Program-made: the position numbers and the translations under genes
Notes under the pieces: model-generated
Seen by the model: the letters and a program-made list of their open reading frames with translations, nothing else
Told to the model about the DNA's origin: nothing
Databases searched by the model: none
In this document: positions 25,201 through 39,086 of the stretch, piece by piece
Layout: each line of letters starts with the position of its first letter
Numbering within the stretch: position 1 is the first letter of the stretch
Origin: Heterostelium multicystogenum
Lineage: Eukaryota; Evosea; Eumycetozoa; Acytosteliales; Acytosteliaceae
Assembly: GCA_003667245.1 (NCBI GenBank)
Contig: RCNN01000167.1
Span: 1 to 51,636 of the forward strand
DNA length: 51,636 nt
Direction: 5' to 3'

Positions 25201-27177
25201 AATAATCTTGGAGCGTCCAATGAAAGCGATACCAAGACAAAAGCTTACGCTTTTGACCTCCTGACAAAGTTCCAGCTGGAGCATTCAATTTCTCACCTAA
25301 TCCAACTTCAAATGCCATCTTTTCGGCTTCCTCATTGATATTCTTTGAGTAAACACCTTTCAAAGCAGCATAGATCTTCAAGTGTTCCAAAACAGTCAAC
25401 TCCTTCCAAATGACGTCGTGTTGTGGACAGACACCAATGACATTACGCACTTGGCTCATTTGGGAGACAATTGAGTGGCCATCAATGTATGCATCTCCAG
25501 CTGTTGGGGGTATTAAACCAGTAAGTATTCCGATTGTAGTAGACTTTCCAGCACCATTGTGACCAAGGAATGCATGAATCTGGTCACTGTGCATGTCTAG
25601 GTAAAGTCCATCGACAGCAGTTCTCAATCCATCACCAGTATTGAATTCCTTTCTGAGATTCTTGATGGATACAGTGACGTTGGATGACTCAACAGGCGAC
25701 ATCTCGACATCTTCATTTGGTTCGTGGTCGTTGATGAATAGACTCATAGGATTTACGACGTGGGCACCAGTAGTTGGGAGATAGTGGGAAATACCATGGC
25801 TCAGTAACACCAAACTCACCTGGAACACACACTTTATCAAGATAGGATAAAAGCAAAATATATAACAACTGCATCCAAGGCCATCATTCCAGTCTCTTCA
25901 AACTCGTTTGGATAAATGGAGTTGTCTTGATCTTCACCATTGTAATCTTTCAAAAGCTACATTATACAGAGCACAATTGAATCCGATTGGCGCAATCAAG
26001 CTTATCAGCAACTTGACATGTTTACTGAATGTTCCTTTGGCCACAAATATACCTGCGACTGATAATCCAACAACAAACAAGAACGAAAGAATACCAGCAA
26101 ACTTTGACTTGTCAAAGAATAAAACTAAGTACACTAGCTAGCTGAATCAAAGCTATGAAATATAGAAGGAACAGCAATAGCATGATACCGAAATTGGCAT
26201 GCTTGATAATGGAGGAAGCATAGAGAATAATGAGGATGGCAAGTGTAATTGGTATACCAATGTAGACCGACTGAATTTGCCATGATAAATAATAGGCCAG
26301 GTCGCTCATACCAATCATTTTCATTCCCTGACGGATTCTAGTTTCTTTTTCAACGACCAAATCGACTACCAAACGATATCCAAAGAAGAACAAGGCGGCG
26401 GTTATGAACACACCTGCGATATATCGATAAATCATGTCTCTTGGGAGTCTCCATCTTTGCCATGGTTCGGTGAATGGGTCTGGGAAAAGTTGATAAGAAA
26501 TGTCCATTTGACGATCGAATCCTCCAAGAGAAGCCAAAACGGCGTTATCAATAGCTGACTGTAATGACGCAAATCCTTTGCCGACATAACCAGCAGAGTT
26601 GGCAAATTGCACAACATCCTGGTCGTTTGCAGGCAGTGTGTCGGCATCCATTCTGATGTAATATTGGAATGGGTTGGTCTCAGAAGCAGATACATTGGTC
26701 GGGAACCAAAGTCCAAGTTTCACGCTCTCACTGTTGTTGGCGTAGTACGCATCCATGATTTCAAGAGTCTCCATTCCAATGAATTGATTTTCGGCGTTTG
26801 GATTGAATAGCTTGCACTCATCGATAATAATTTTCATCACAGCTTTTTGCTCGTCGTTCAGCTGGCCTAACGGTCCATACAAGACAGTATTATTTCTCAG
26901 CATCAGTCCAAATGCTGGCAACTGTTCCAAATCATAATTTGATTTAAATATAACAAACAAAGCTACAAAAATTAAAATTATTGGTAAATTAATATTTTTC
27001 TTTCAAAATGGATCATCTATGACTCCATGAATCAATGTATACTTACACATAATAACCAAGAGTAGGACCATGAATACCAATGGAAATACTATATCACAAC
27101 ATATTCCAAAACATGACTTCTTTTTAAGAAGACAGTTCTTTTGCAATAACACCTTCAATTGTGTTCCAAAAAGCCAT
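22260..27177 (-). CDS. ABCA-family ABC transporter, full length (copy b)
   Basis: Paralog of the gene at 15443-20420, in the same orientation, with the same architecture. From the start at 27177: [20 protein letters not shown] (one extra T near 27170 shifts the first codons), an intron at 26963-27046, luminal loop, membrane block, EPWYFPL (about 25790), NBD1 Walker [10 protein letters not shown] (about 25555) and signature LSGGQKRKL, second membrane block, NBD2 Walker [10 protein letters not shown] (about 23160), YSGGNKRKV and [13 protein letters not shown]. The last 811 codons (22260-24695) are uninterrupted, while the first half has about seven single-base slips. The end [14 protein letters not shown] matches copy a. 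Transmembrane segments differ much more from copy a than the NBDs, suggesting different substrates or only weak constraint there. Substrate unknown. Confidence 0.93.
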
Positions 27178-29748
27178 TTTAAAGTAGTGTGTGTTTTGGT
27201 GATTTACAAAATCTTCCTCTACTTCTTTTGTCGCTTTTTGTTCAAACTTTTGACTATTCCAACTTAAATATTACAAATACCTATGAAATTTAATTTCCAT
27301 TCATTAGTTAATTGTTAAAATATTGTTTTAAATTATATAAGTTTAATTTGTTAAGATTGATTTATGATCATGATTATTACTATAATTATTATTATTATTA
27401 TTATTATTATTGGCAATTATTGGTTATTATACATATTATAATCATATGATTGATTAAAAGTAATAACATATAACCCTATAATATTATATATATGGTGAAA
27501 CGACAATGGGTTGATCAACAACTGTTTTTTTTCAAAAATCAATGTAGTGGTTATATACATATATAATTATATCTTTATTTATTAGTGTTTGTCCGTACAT
27601 TTGAGTGGGAAATGTGATGTTAAGGGGTGAGGATGGTTTTCCACAGTTTGATGTACAAAAGTGTTTTAAGATAAAAGCACACCAAAACTAATGTTAAATC
27701 AGTCTATAATTATCCTTTTATAATTTATAAATAATAATATCATTATCCCATTATTATTTTTATATTAATATAAAATATATTATGACATTAAGATATGATA
27801 TGATATAATAGATCCAAAATATTCTAACATTCGATCATTTTAAACATACCTATGATTAAAAATAAATATTATAATTCTATTACTAATAATTATTGTTATT
27901 GTTATTTATATAATATATATATAATAATGTTATATTATTTGATATGATTTGGTATTATAATGATTTAATATTATATAGTTTATTGATTGGTTAGTTTTCG
28001 TTTGATATGAAAATATAAAGGAATGAGGAGGTACTGTACTGAAATTCCAAGTTATACCAATTTATAAAAATATAACTATAGAATATAATGTGATTTAATT
28101 CAAATAAATATGAATATAACTCTGAAGCCTAAGTACAGTTTCACACTAGATCTCTTTTGGATATTGGTATGTTTATTACAAATTTGCCAGGAAGCAACAC
28201 TAAGTGTGTATGTGTAATGTTGTATCTGGGTATTTTTAGAAATTCAGGTTTGTTTTGTAGGTCAAACATCACTCACCTCGCTAAACTTACTTCATCCAAT
28301 GCACAGTAGTTGGTTGGTTGTCTGCTCCCTAAATCACTTAGAATCTGATATCATTGGTATGATTGCTCTCTTGATTTGATGCAACATCATCATTAAAGTT
28401 GGCAGTGTGTTGATCTGTTGGTGCAGTTGAAGGCTGAGCTGTACACACATGTGTTCAGTTGGTTGTGTTGGGTTATTAATAACTTGACATTATAATAAGA
28501 GTGATATTGCAGTGATCGCCACAAATATTACCCTTCTCACTTCTGCATCTTTGAACATTTGTAAAAGTCATCACCTCAGAACTAGTGTTGATTTAAAGTT
28601 TTATCACCTTCTAATCATTTGAATTGAACCCTCATTAATTATCACACACCATAAAAACAACCACCATTTTTTTTTAGTTTATTTTAATTTATAAATTTTA
28701 AAATAAATGACCTTTTTTTCTGCAAAGACAAAAGATTTATAAGATGATGAATATTAATGAAATAATGCAATAATGCAAAAATGATGTAATAAACGGTTCA
28801 ATCTCAAAAGTTTAGTTTGATTGACAAACATTTGACAAAAGACTAAAACTAGTTTATTATTAATAATAATTCATATTAATGTATTTCTATATTACTTATG
28901 ATAAGTAATAATAATAATATTAATATTATTTTTATAATGATCTCATTATAAATATAAATAAATAATATACTAAAGTAATAGTATACTTTTATGGGAATTC
29001 AACTTAGATAAAATTATAAAAAATTAAAATGAAATTTATAATTGTTATTATTTATTTTTAAACAGATCTAAATAAGGCGAAATTCCTTAAAGGTCCAAAG
29101 GCAAACTTTGATAACATTTCTTTATTCGATATTAATTTTTTTTAGTTTGAAAAAATAAAGATGAAATAAATAATCAAGTTTATATTAATAACAATTATAA
29201 ACAAAAAGACTAAGAATATGTTATAATATAATTATATATATGGAAATATATCTTATACTTTTAATTCTAGTGGTTGGTTTATTTTCATAGTAACTAATTT
29301 AATTAAAACACTTTTATTTAGTTTTATCTCATTTCAACTTATAACACCTCACCACCAACATTATATTAGTGAATAAATAAATAGATAAATAGATAGATAC
29401 ATATTTTATTATTTTTATTGTTGTTTTTAGTGTTGTTTTGTTAAAACAATATTAATATCATAATAAAATCTGATTTTTTTAAATATTATCTTGAAGTGAC
29501 TCACACATACACATACAACAAAAACTAGACATTAACCTACGTATTTCATTTTGCTAAGATAGACCAAACAAGCAAACACCTAGCGAACATCCAAAACATA
29601 ATTATTAATTTTTTAATTAAATTTTAATTTTTTAATACATTAATTTAATATTGTTGTTGTTTCAACACCTATTGTGACTATACCTCATACATACACACAT
29701 CCTATCATTGATTGAATTGCAGTAGTATTCATAAGAATAATAATAGTA
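27178..29748. other. Long intergenic region between ABCA copy b and the PI31 gene
   Basis: About 2.57 kb, mostly above 75 percent A+T, with ATT trinucleotide runs (27383-27410) and many short palindromic AT blocks. It contains the promoters of both diverging genes. The only GC-raised island is 28140-28580, where a possible two-exon micro-gene is annotated separately. The rest shows nothing recognisable. Confidence 0.55.
28338..28571 (-). CDS. Candidate spliced micro-protein of 46 residues
   Basis: Exon 1 (28532-28571) starts with ATG and ends in a proper G|GTAATA donor; exon 2 (28338-28438) follows a TGTACAG acceptor and runs in the same phase to TAA. The joined protein begins MTFTNVQRCRSEKAQPSTAP and continues as a polar Asn/Asp/Ser/Thr-rich tail with no recognised domain, no membrane helix and no clear signal peptide. 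The segment stands out from the very AT-rich surroundings. The proper phase across the intron is the main support. It may equally be the 3-prime end of a gene whose upstream exons I cannot see, or non-coding RNA. Confidence 0.3.
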
Positions 29749-30766
29749 ATGGAGTATAGAGATAAAATTTTAGGTATTTTGAACCAGGGTGGAGATGGCA
29801 CCGTCAGTGGTTTGAAAGATGAATTCGACCTCTGTGTATATTTGTTGCACTTGGCCAACGCTGTGAGTGGTTGGACATTCATTGGTACTGATGAAACTTC
29901 AAAAGAAATGAGAAAGATGGACTCGATCGGCAAGCTTCCTTCTGGATGGAATTCAAACAAGGATGCATTCACTCTCGTCTACGAATACAACAAGGACCCA
30001 GCAGTAACATTCGTCCTAAAGTGTCTAAGAATTGGACATACGCTTTTGGTTAATGCAATGCAACTGCACAACCCAAGCAGGATATTTACTTTAGATATTG
30101 AGTAAGTAAATACGTAGATATGTACATTATCTTAACAGTTATTAATTATTTTTCATTATTAGCATTACTCAGCTGGTTAATCCCTCATTCAAACTAATGA
30201 CAAACTATAAAGATGCATTCAAACATTTAGATCAGCTACTAGCACTTTACGAAACCTCAATATTGGTTAACTTGACCCCAGATTCCCCTTTGAAAGAATC
30301 ATCGAACACAGCTTCCTCACATACTAGAAAACATAATGAAGACGCTCCCTCCTCGCATTCTATTCCACCATCCTCACACAATCCACCACCTATGGTTCCA
30401 CCCGTTGGTGGAGGTGGTGGTGGTTTTCTAGGTGTTGGTGGTAGACCTGCTTTTAGCACAGGCGATTCTGACCTCTACCCAACAGGACTCCCAGAAATCC
30501 CTAGCCATACAGGAGGCTCAATTCGACCAAACTTCCCAGGAGGAGGTACTAACATTGGACCCAACCATCCAGGATTCGGTCGAGTTCATTTCCCTCATGG
30601 TGACGACAGCTCTGGACTTCCATTTGGTGAAAGACTACCAAGAGGAGCTGTTCCTCCTGGCGCTAGATTCGATCCATTTGGTCCACAAGGACCTAAGCCA
30701 TCTGGTCGTCAAGGTGGATATGGTGATGAAATGCCTCCACCAGGTTTTAACGTAACTATTATTTAA
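29749..30766 (+). CDS. psmF1: Proteasome regulator PI31 (PSMF1 family)
   Basis: Binds 20S/26S proteasomes and affects their assembly and transport. The N-terminal FP domain spans residues about 1-150 (DEFDLCVYLLHLANAVSGWTF, then AFTLVYEY and VLKCLRIGHTLLV). The C-terminal half is Pro/Gly-rich and contains the PI31 hallmark PPGARFDPFGPQGP (about 30650-30690), ending GYGDEMPPPGFNVTII. One intron, 30102-30162, joins ...TLDID to ITQLVNPSF in frame. About 318 residues, close to the family norm, and free of frame slips. The usual extreme C-terminal HbYX-type motif is not obvious. It diverges from the ABCA pair and converges on midA, with about 170 bp between the two stops. Confidence 0.93.
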
Positions 30767-30939
30767 ACTTAAGCTAATCACATTTATGATACTAATTCTC
30801 TATTTGTTATTTTATTAGGACTTTTATTCTTAAACAACAACTACAATTGTAAAAAAACTATAGTAATAAATATAAACATTTTAATGTTTGATTTATTTGT
30901 ATATAAATTTAATAAGTGTATCTCTGATTTTTATTATTA

Positions 30940-32654
<1,715 letters not shown>

Positions 32655-35600
32655 TGTCGACTCAGGGTATATCTGTATAAAAAGGTTCAATAATGTGTGT
32701 CTAATCTGCAAAAAATTAATCACCAACACTGGTCGATAAGTTACTGAGAGGTGTCCCAATTTAACACTAAAATATGAAAAAACGAATTTCAGTTCAGTTC
32801 ACCCAACTCACGAAAATTAACTAAATCTATCAAAAAAATTCTCTTTCCCTTCTATTTGAAAATCTTCCAATATAATGACCTGATTTGTTTGAACTTTTTA
32901 ATTCTCCGCCCTCGTGGTTTAGATGTCATAATCCAAAAAAAAAAAAAAAAAAACAACAACAAAAATCTAAATTATTTTTCTAATAAATTTCCTCTTACAT
33001 ATGATATCACATAATATCTTAGGGCATATGACTTGAGTCCAAATTTCAATTTCAATTTTTATTCAGATTCACCATGATCCATTGGAAGCCAAAGCAACAA
33101 GGTTGTAAAAGTTTTAGCCTCGAATTGCTTTTGCCATTTATAGTAAGAATGGTTATGGATCTTAATGAGATTACAAAATATATACTTGTACAGTTGCACA
33201 AACAGATGATTGCTTAAATTAAATACATTAATTAGTTACTAATAATACACCTCTACCTAAATACTTTATATAAATAAACCAATATTGTATTTTATAAATT
33301 ATTATTATTATTATTCTATCTTATAATTATTAATATTATTATTATTAATTTTATAAATCTTTTATATAAAAGACAATTAAGGATTTAGAAAACTAAAGAT
33401 ATCTTTTTGATAAATCTAACATTCCTTGAAAACATTCAACAACATCTTATTTCATTCATATCTTGTATTTTTATATATTAACATTTATATTTATTTCATA
33501 ATAAATATATTATTCTATATTGGAGAAATTATAATTGGATTAATAATAATTTAAAGTAAGTATTATATTTTGTAGATCTCATACTATCTCTGTTAAGAAA
33601 TATCTTGTTCAAATTGATTGTGAATCTATTTCGAAATATACCAGCTACTTGTGGATTCTGAATTAACTACAATTGTCAGCCAATCCATCATAATATGACA
33701 TATTCGATTGTAAAATTGAAAATATATATATGTGGACTAGTAGTAGAAATATACAAGAATTCATTAACACACTCACACACAAAAAATGAATGAAGGAAAC
33801 AAAATAAATAACACTACACCTCAAACAAATAAAAATTGAAATTCAAAATTATATTTATTTATATATAAATAATAATAATGAAATAAAATACACACACACC
33901 AAATATAACAACAACAACAAACTCATCAATCAATTTGATTTTCAAAATCTCCATATGGAATAATCAAATCGTATTAAAAATAGAAATAATAATATATATC
34001 AATTCATAAGTTTGCACGAAATATAAGAAATCTCAATTAATAAAACTATAATATATAATTTCAAAGATAATAATAATATTAATAAAAAAGAGAGAATAAA
34101 TAATAATCATTTTTTTGAATCGATAATAATTATAATTATCCAACAAAAACAACAATAATAAAATTTTATCATCGAACTACTACTACTATCGATCGATTTG
34201 ACTCTCCTCAATGTTTGAAATCATAGATCGAACCAATTAATTGCTATAGATGAAAACTCCTTTGTTATTAAGTAATTTAACAGTGATACCAGTCTATTTA
34301 GCAATACGCAAAAAGAAAATAACAGCGCCAACCAAATCAATAAAATAATAATAATAACAACAACAACAATAACAATAACAGCAAAAGTAACAATAGCCTA
34401 AATAGTAGCAGTATTAACTCAACTGTATTCCAGCAAGCAACTACATCATCTATCACCAAGACAATTGTAATGAAATGAACATCACCCACCAACTCATCAT
34501 CTTAACTTCTTCAATACACCATCATCTTCTCACATACCTTCGTCATACCTTATATATATGTTGTAAATGAAAACATACTCGTGCTTAATAATAAGAAGAT
34601 AAGATCTTCCTAATCAAGTACTCAACAGGTTTGCCTCTACTCTATGCTAAAACTAAATGTTATTCTTGTATTCAAAATGACCATATTGGTGTAGAGCATA
34701 TTAGACACCCATCAACATTGTATTTTGTTGTGTAGGTTACTTTGTCTTGCAACCAATCGGTTTTCCCAGATCTTCTTTCGTTCACTCACCTCACCACTCA
34801 TTCACTGGAAACAAAACAACACAACAACACAGGATATCCAATTATCCTCAGAACATAAGAAACTTTAGTTGTTGTATCATGATCAAACCAACCCTTTTTT
34901 AGATATTTTTGAATATTTACTTAGAACATCGTAACTTTCAAGCTTAAAAATGATGTTTTTTCTTTTTTGGAAAAAATAGACACCATGCTACCGTGGTGTG
35001 CCTCTTGTGCTTACTCTCGATTTCTTTTGTTTTTCATTTTTGATAAGCATCGGTGCATGTTAAATCAATCGGTCAATTATGATGGTTTGAATTAATTTTT
35101 ATTTAAAATGTATTATTATATTATATTTATCATAATATTATTATATTTATTTTAATTTATTGTTTTTTTGTTTGATTTTTTTTGAATCTGGATATCAAAT
35201 TTAATCCTGTCAAAAATATTCATATTTTTTTGTTATCCTTTACATTCTTCTTTCACAAGTGGTCGATTATCAACAATACAGTAGTATTATTATCACATAG
35301 ATATAATACTATTAATTGTAATTATTTCTATCTATCTATCTATCTTCGAGTATTAGTTTCTTTTTTTATTTTTTGTTTATATTTTAAAATTGGATCGAGC
35401 GAATAAAGAGATTTAATAGATTTAAGAAAAAGATCTAGAGTATGTTAAAAATAATCATGTCATGTTCATATGAAGAAATACAACCTTCATAAAAGTCAAA
35501 GTTTTGTTGTTTTGTTCACAAAAAAAATCTAAATACTTGTCAAGAAATCGCACAAATATTTTAATTTTTTTTGTCGTGTTCAAGTTGCTTTTATTTTTAT

Positions 35601-36201
35601 TTTTTTTTTCTTTTTGATTTTTGAGTGGCACTGACAGATTGACAAGTTCAGCAGTCAAAGTGAACTATTAATAATCAATAGTAGTAATACATTTCTATTT
35701 AACTTGATTGTTTTAGTTGTTTATATATTATATCTATAATAATAGCAATAGTATTGACTAACTAACTAACTTTTATTCTCAAATCAGTTTTAGTTTAGTT
35801 TAAATAAATAACTTAATATCAAGATCAAGATTAAGATCATCAATTAATTCAACTAGTACTATCTATCTTTATTATCACTATTATTATTATTGTTATTATT
35901 AGATTATTATCCATATATATCATTCGTTCAACTGACTTCAACAAAATAACAAACAACAGAGAAAAACAACATTAATACTATAGTTTTTTAATTTTTAATA
36001 TATTTTTTATTATTTTTAATATTTTATATTAAAAGTAGTAAGGAGAAGTTAAGAAGTAATAGAGTTAAAGTAGTAGAGGGTTAGTCGTTAGAGTTAGTCA
36101 GTCAGTAGTTAGTAGTTCTATTAGATCAATAGGATTACACATTCATTCATTCATTCATTAGTTGTATAAGTAGAACAGTATTAGGAGAGAAAACAAGGAT
36201 C
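32655..36201. other. Long intergenic region between midA and ceramide synthase
   Basis: About 3.5 kb separating two divergently transcribed genes, rich in A+T with many A, T, CAA and ATT runs. Noted inside: a tRNA-like fragment with A tract (32908-32959), a coding-like island (33066-33217), an open reading frame without ATG (34595-34735), and a 6-bp-arm hairpin (34980-34999). A TCTA tract occurs at 35327-35345 and ATTC units at 36139-36160. The last 200 bp before the ceramide synthase ATG are AG-rich and probably its leader. Confidence 0.5.
32908..32959 (+). repeat. tRNA-Glu-like 5-prime half followed by a long A tract
   Basis: CCTCGTGGTTTAG at about 32910-32922 and the following GTCATAATCC resemble the acceptor, D arm and part of the anticodon arm of a eukaryotic tRNA-Glu, recognised from memory of tRNA sequences. 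The similarity stops abruptly at a run of about 19 A (32935 on), continuing into CAA units. No 3-prime tRNA half follows. This is the form expected of a reverse-transcribed, polyadenylated tRNA fragment. Confidence 0.4.
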
Positions 36202-37473
36202 ATGGACGTAAATGGTATATCGGAGCTTGAGTACGAAAGGTACTACAATCCAGACAATTCGATCTTTGTTTCTATGCGTAAACTAGTGTCGGAACTCAAT
36301 GCTATATTATTCTTGTTTTTGGCAACCAATTTATTCTTTTTAATTAGATTCTTTTATCAACATTATATTTTAAAGGTAAAGTTTCTACTGCCTCTGCTTT
36401 TGAATGCATTTATTTAATACTTACTAACATTCGTTCTCTCTCACCCCTCCAAACAAAACAAAATGAATCAAACTATCTGATCTGTAAAACCACAGCCAAT
36501 AGCAATTTCATATTCAATTCGAAAATCATTCGTTCCAAGATTCCTTGAGAATGGATGGTACTCACTCTATTTATATTACATTCTTTTTATTCGGTTCATA
36601 CGTTTACAGCCAAGAATCATGGTCACTCTTCCCAACTATGAATATCTGGTTAGGTTGGCCAATTCAACCATTCTCGTAAGTTCTTACTGGCTCTACCATA
36701 CAATTGAATATAATAGAATAGAACTAACAGTATTTTAAATACCTATTATAGAACACTATTTAGAACATATTATTTGTTGGAGTTATCATTTTATCTCCAC
36801 TGTACCATTGCACTATTCTTTGAAACCAGAAGAAAGGATTTCTACCAGATGTTGACACATCACATTGCAACCTTTTTCTTGGTTGGTGCAAGCTATTGGT
36901 ACCGTTACCATCGTATCGGTATTGCTATTCTTTGGATCCACAATGTCAGTGACATCTTTTTATACAGCGCAAAGGCACTCAACTACATCCAAAAGGAGAC
37001 AAAGGATCAAGCTCTCTACTTTTTCGCCGAATTTCTCTTTGTCATGTTTGCAGTCACCTTCCTAATCATGAGACTCATGTTCTTGCCAGGTGTCTTAATT
37101 AGAACCACCTTGTATGTAAAGCAATATTACTTTCATTGTGTTACCAGCTTACTAACAAACTATTCTCTATAATAGATTCGAAGCATTCTTTGTTTCAACC
37201 AGTTTCCCATTGTTTTATCCTACAAATGTGGCTCTACTCTTGCTATTGATTTTGCACATGTTTTGGTTCTATTTAATTTTAAGAATTGTTTATTCTAAGC
37301 TTATTAAAGGAAACAAAGTTGACGATATCAGAAGTGATAGCGAGGAAGAAGATGAGGATGAAAAGACTCCACCACATCTCCAAGATGACAGAAGTGCGAA
37401 CAATCACAAGAGCAGCAACAACAGCAAACCAAAATCAAAACAACAACAAGCTCTCAGTAAAAAGAATAACTAA
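36202..37473 (+). CDS. crsA: Ceramide synthase (LAG1/TLC domain)
   Basis: ER membrane acyltransferase that N-acylates sphingoid bases. Four exons: 36202-36375, 36496-36675, 36752-37112, 37176-37473. The TLC domain contains the diagnostic LAG1 segment FYQMLTHHIATFFLVGASYW with the essential His pair, followed by HNVSDIFLYSAKALNY with its conserved Asp. Several membrane helices are evident: AILFLFLATNLFFLIRFFY near the N-terminus, and the final pair around FPLFYPTNVALLLLLILHMF. The C-terminus is cytosolic, acidic (SDSEEEDEDEK) and Lys/Ser/Asn-rich. No homeobox-like domain, as in fungal and protist members. About 337 residues, a normal length, no frame slips. Other TLC families (TRAM, CLN8) are less likely given the His-His motif. 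Confidence 0.93.
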
Positions 37474-37875
37474 AGGATAACAGAGTATTTAAATTTAACA
37501 AGAAAGGCTTCACTGAAGTGTGCAAAAACACTTCATAAAAAAAAATTAAGAAAAATATCCACTTTAAATATCTATTATTGATGGTTCGACGACAGTTGTA
37601 AAAAATAAATATTTTCAAACAGTACAAATAATTACAAAAAAAAAAGACTATTGTATTTGATTCCATCCACTTATTCCATGATCTTTAATTATCCATCACT
37701 CTGATTTTAACTTTTATGTTAGCCAACCAACAAAGAATTGAGGTTTTTGATTGATTGTTGGACAACATTTGAAATCATGTCTAATCAATCATTTATTAGT
37801 CACATAGAAACACATGTATATATAATAATTAGTGAAAAGATTTGTTAAAATAAATAAAAGTTTAGTTTTTTTTTG
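37474..37875. other. Spacer between convergent genes
   Basis: About 400 bp with A and T runs. It holds the 3-prime UTRs of the ceramide synthase and sulfotransferase genes. No gene seen. Confidence 0.6.
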
Positions 37876-38960
37876 TTAATTTATTTTTTTTGTCCAAAGA
37901 TAGTCAATTTCATATCCTAATTCTATGAGTTCATGACCTGCTTCCTCTTTGAACCATACCCTTGTTGGCGTAGCTAAAGTAGTTTTTCCAGTCACCAATT
38001 TCACCTTTTCTAAAGAATTTGTTTTTCTTTTCACCTTCCTCTTCGAATCCACCTGGAAGTGTTTTGGCCTCGACAGACAGCTTCTGTGCTTCACTGGGAT
38101 CGAGTCCAAGGAACTCGTAGATTTCCGTACGAATTCCATCGGTTTCTCTGTGTAATTCTTCATAACGAACCACATAGACTTCAGCGGCTGGATTCTTCTT
38201 GAGATCTTCAATGGTTTGGAGATCTTCACGGACTCTCTTTGCCCAGCTTCTAACTACATGTCGGAAACATACCTCCTTTTCAAGTAGGAGCTCGGGATTT
38301 CTCTTGAAGTAGGTTGGATCTTCATTGTAGGATTTGACATATCCTGGATCAACCAGCTGCTTAGAGTGTCCACCACACCAATTTTCAAATCCTCCTAGTC
38401 TGACATAGTGCCAAAACAATGATACTACTACATCTCTGCCATCACGGATAATTAGAATATATTTTGATCCTGAGATGATTGGCGCCAGTGGAGAAGGTGT
38501 CTTCTCACCGACCCAGTTGATGATCGATGCAGAAGGTGGTGAAACACCTGCTAACAAAAGATTACGTACAAATGACTTGTAACCACTTTCTAGTATATGA
38601 AGAATATGGCTCGACACTGGAAGCCCATGAACTGTCTGTAAACTTCTCAATTGCATCTTCCATGATATGGAAATGGAATTCCTTTGGATGAAGTTGAATT
38701 CTGGGATGTAATGCAACTACTTTCTTCAACCATGAAGTACCGGATTTTTCATGACCACGGATAAAGACCATTCCAATATGCTTTCTTGATTGTATATAGT
38801 TCGAAGTTGGGGAAGTGCATAGACTGTTGTTGTTTTCACTGTTCTCAAGTTCATAGGTTTCATTCAAATCCATAAAATCCTCATTCTTTTCAAGGATTTG
38901 ATACTTTGCGACTTGTCCCTCCAGTTGCTTTACTTTTTTGTGTTTGTGTATTGATTTCAT
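37876..38960 (-). CDS. Sulfotransferase domain protein
   Basis: PAPS-dependent sulfotransferase. All diagnostic motifs are present in order: the 5-prime-phosphosulfate loop HEKSGTSWLKKVV (about 38730-38770), the 3-prime-phosphate-binding RDGRDVVVSLFWHY (about 38400-38440) and the C-terminal RKGEIGDWKNYFS (about 37975-38010). The order and spacing match cytosolic-type (SULT) enzymes; the N-terminal 60 residues are basic then acidic with a coiled-coil look (KKVKQLEGQVAKYQILEKNE) and no clear membrane anchor. Frame slips lie near 38640 and 37972. Start ATG at 38960 is the first Met in the open frame; about 360 residues. The acceptor substrate cannot be predicted; the neighbouring glycosyltransferase, 126 bp away on the same strand, makes a glycan or glycolipid possible but not demonstrated. 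Confidence 0.9.
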
Positions 38961-39086
38961 TCAGATAGTATCCTTTTGATATTAGGAAATGTCTTGTTGC
39001 CAGTGGTGAAATACCTAATGATGGTGGCAATAATGCTAAATTTAATGATAACAAGTTAGACCATGGTTTGGATTGTTTGAGAAATA

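Noticed and set aside
27361..29748. CRISPR array, insertion sequence or origin in the AT-rich desert
   Set aside because: No regularly spaced repeats, no transposase, and the window is eukaryotic nuclear DNA.
34980..34999. ACACCA/TGGTGT hairpin with 8-base loop
   Set aside because: Only six base pairs, common by chance, with no T run or neighbouring gene that would make it a terminator.
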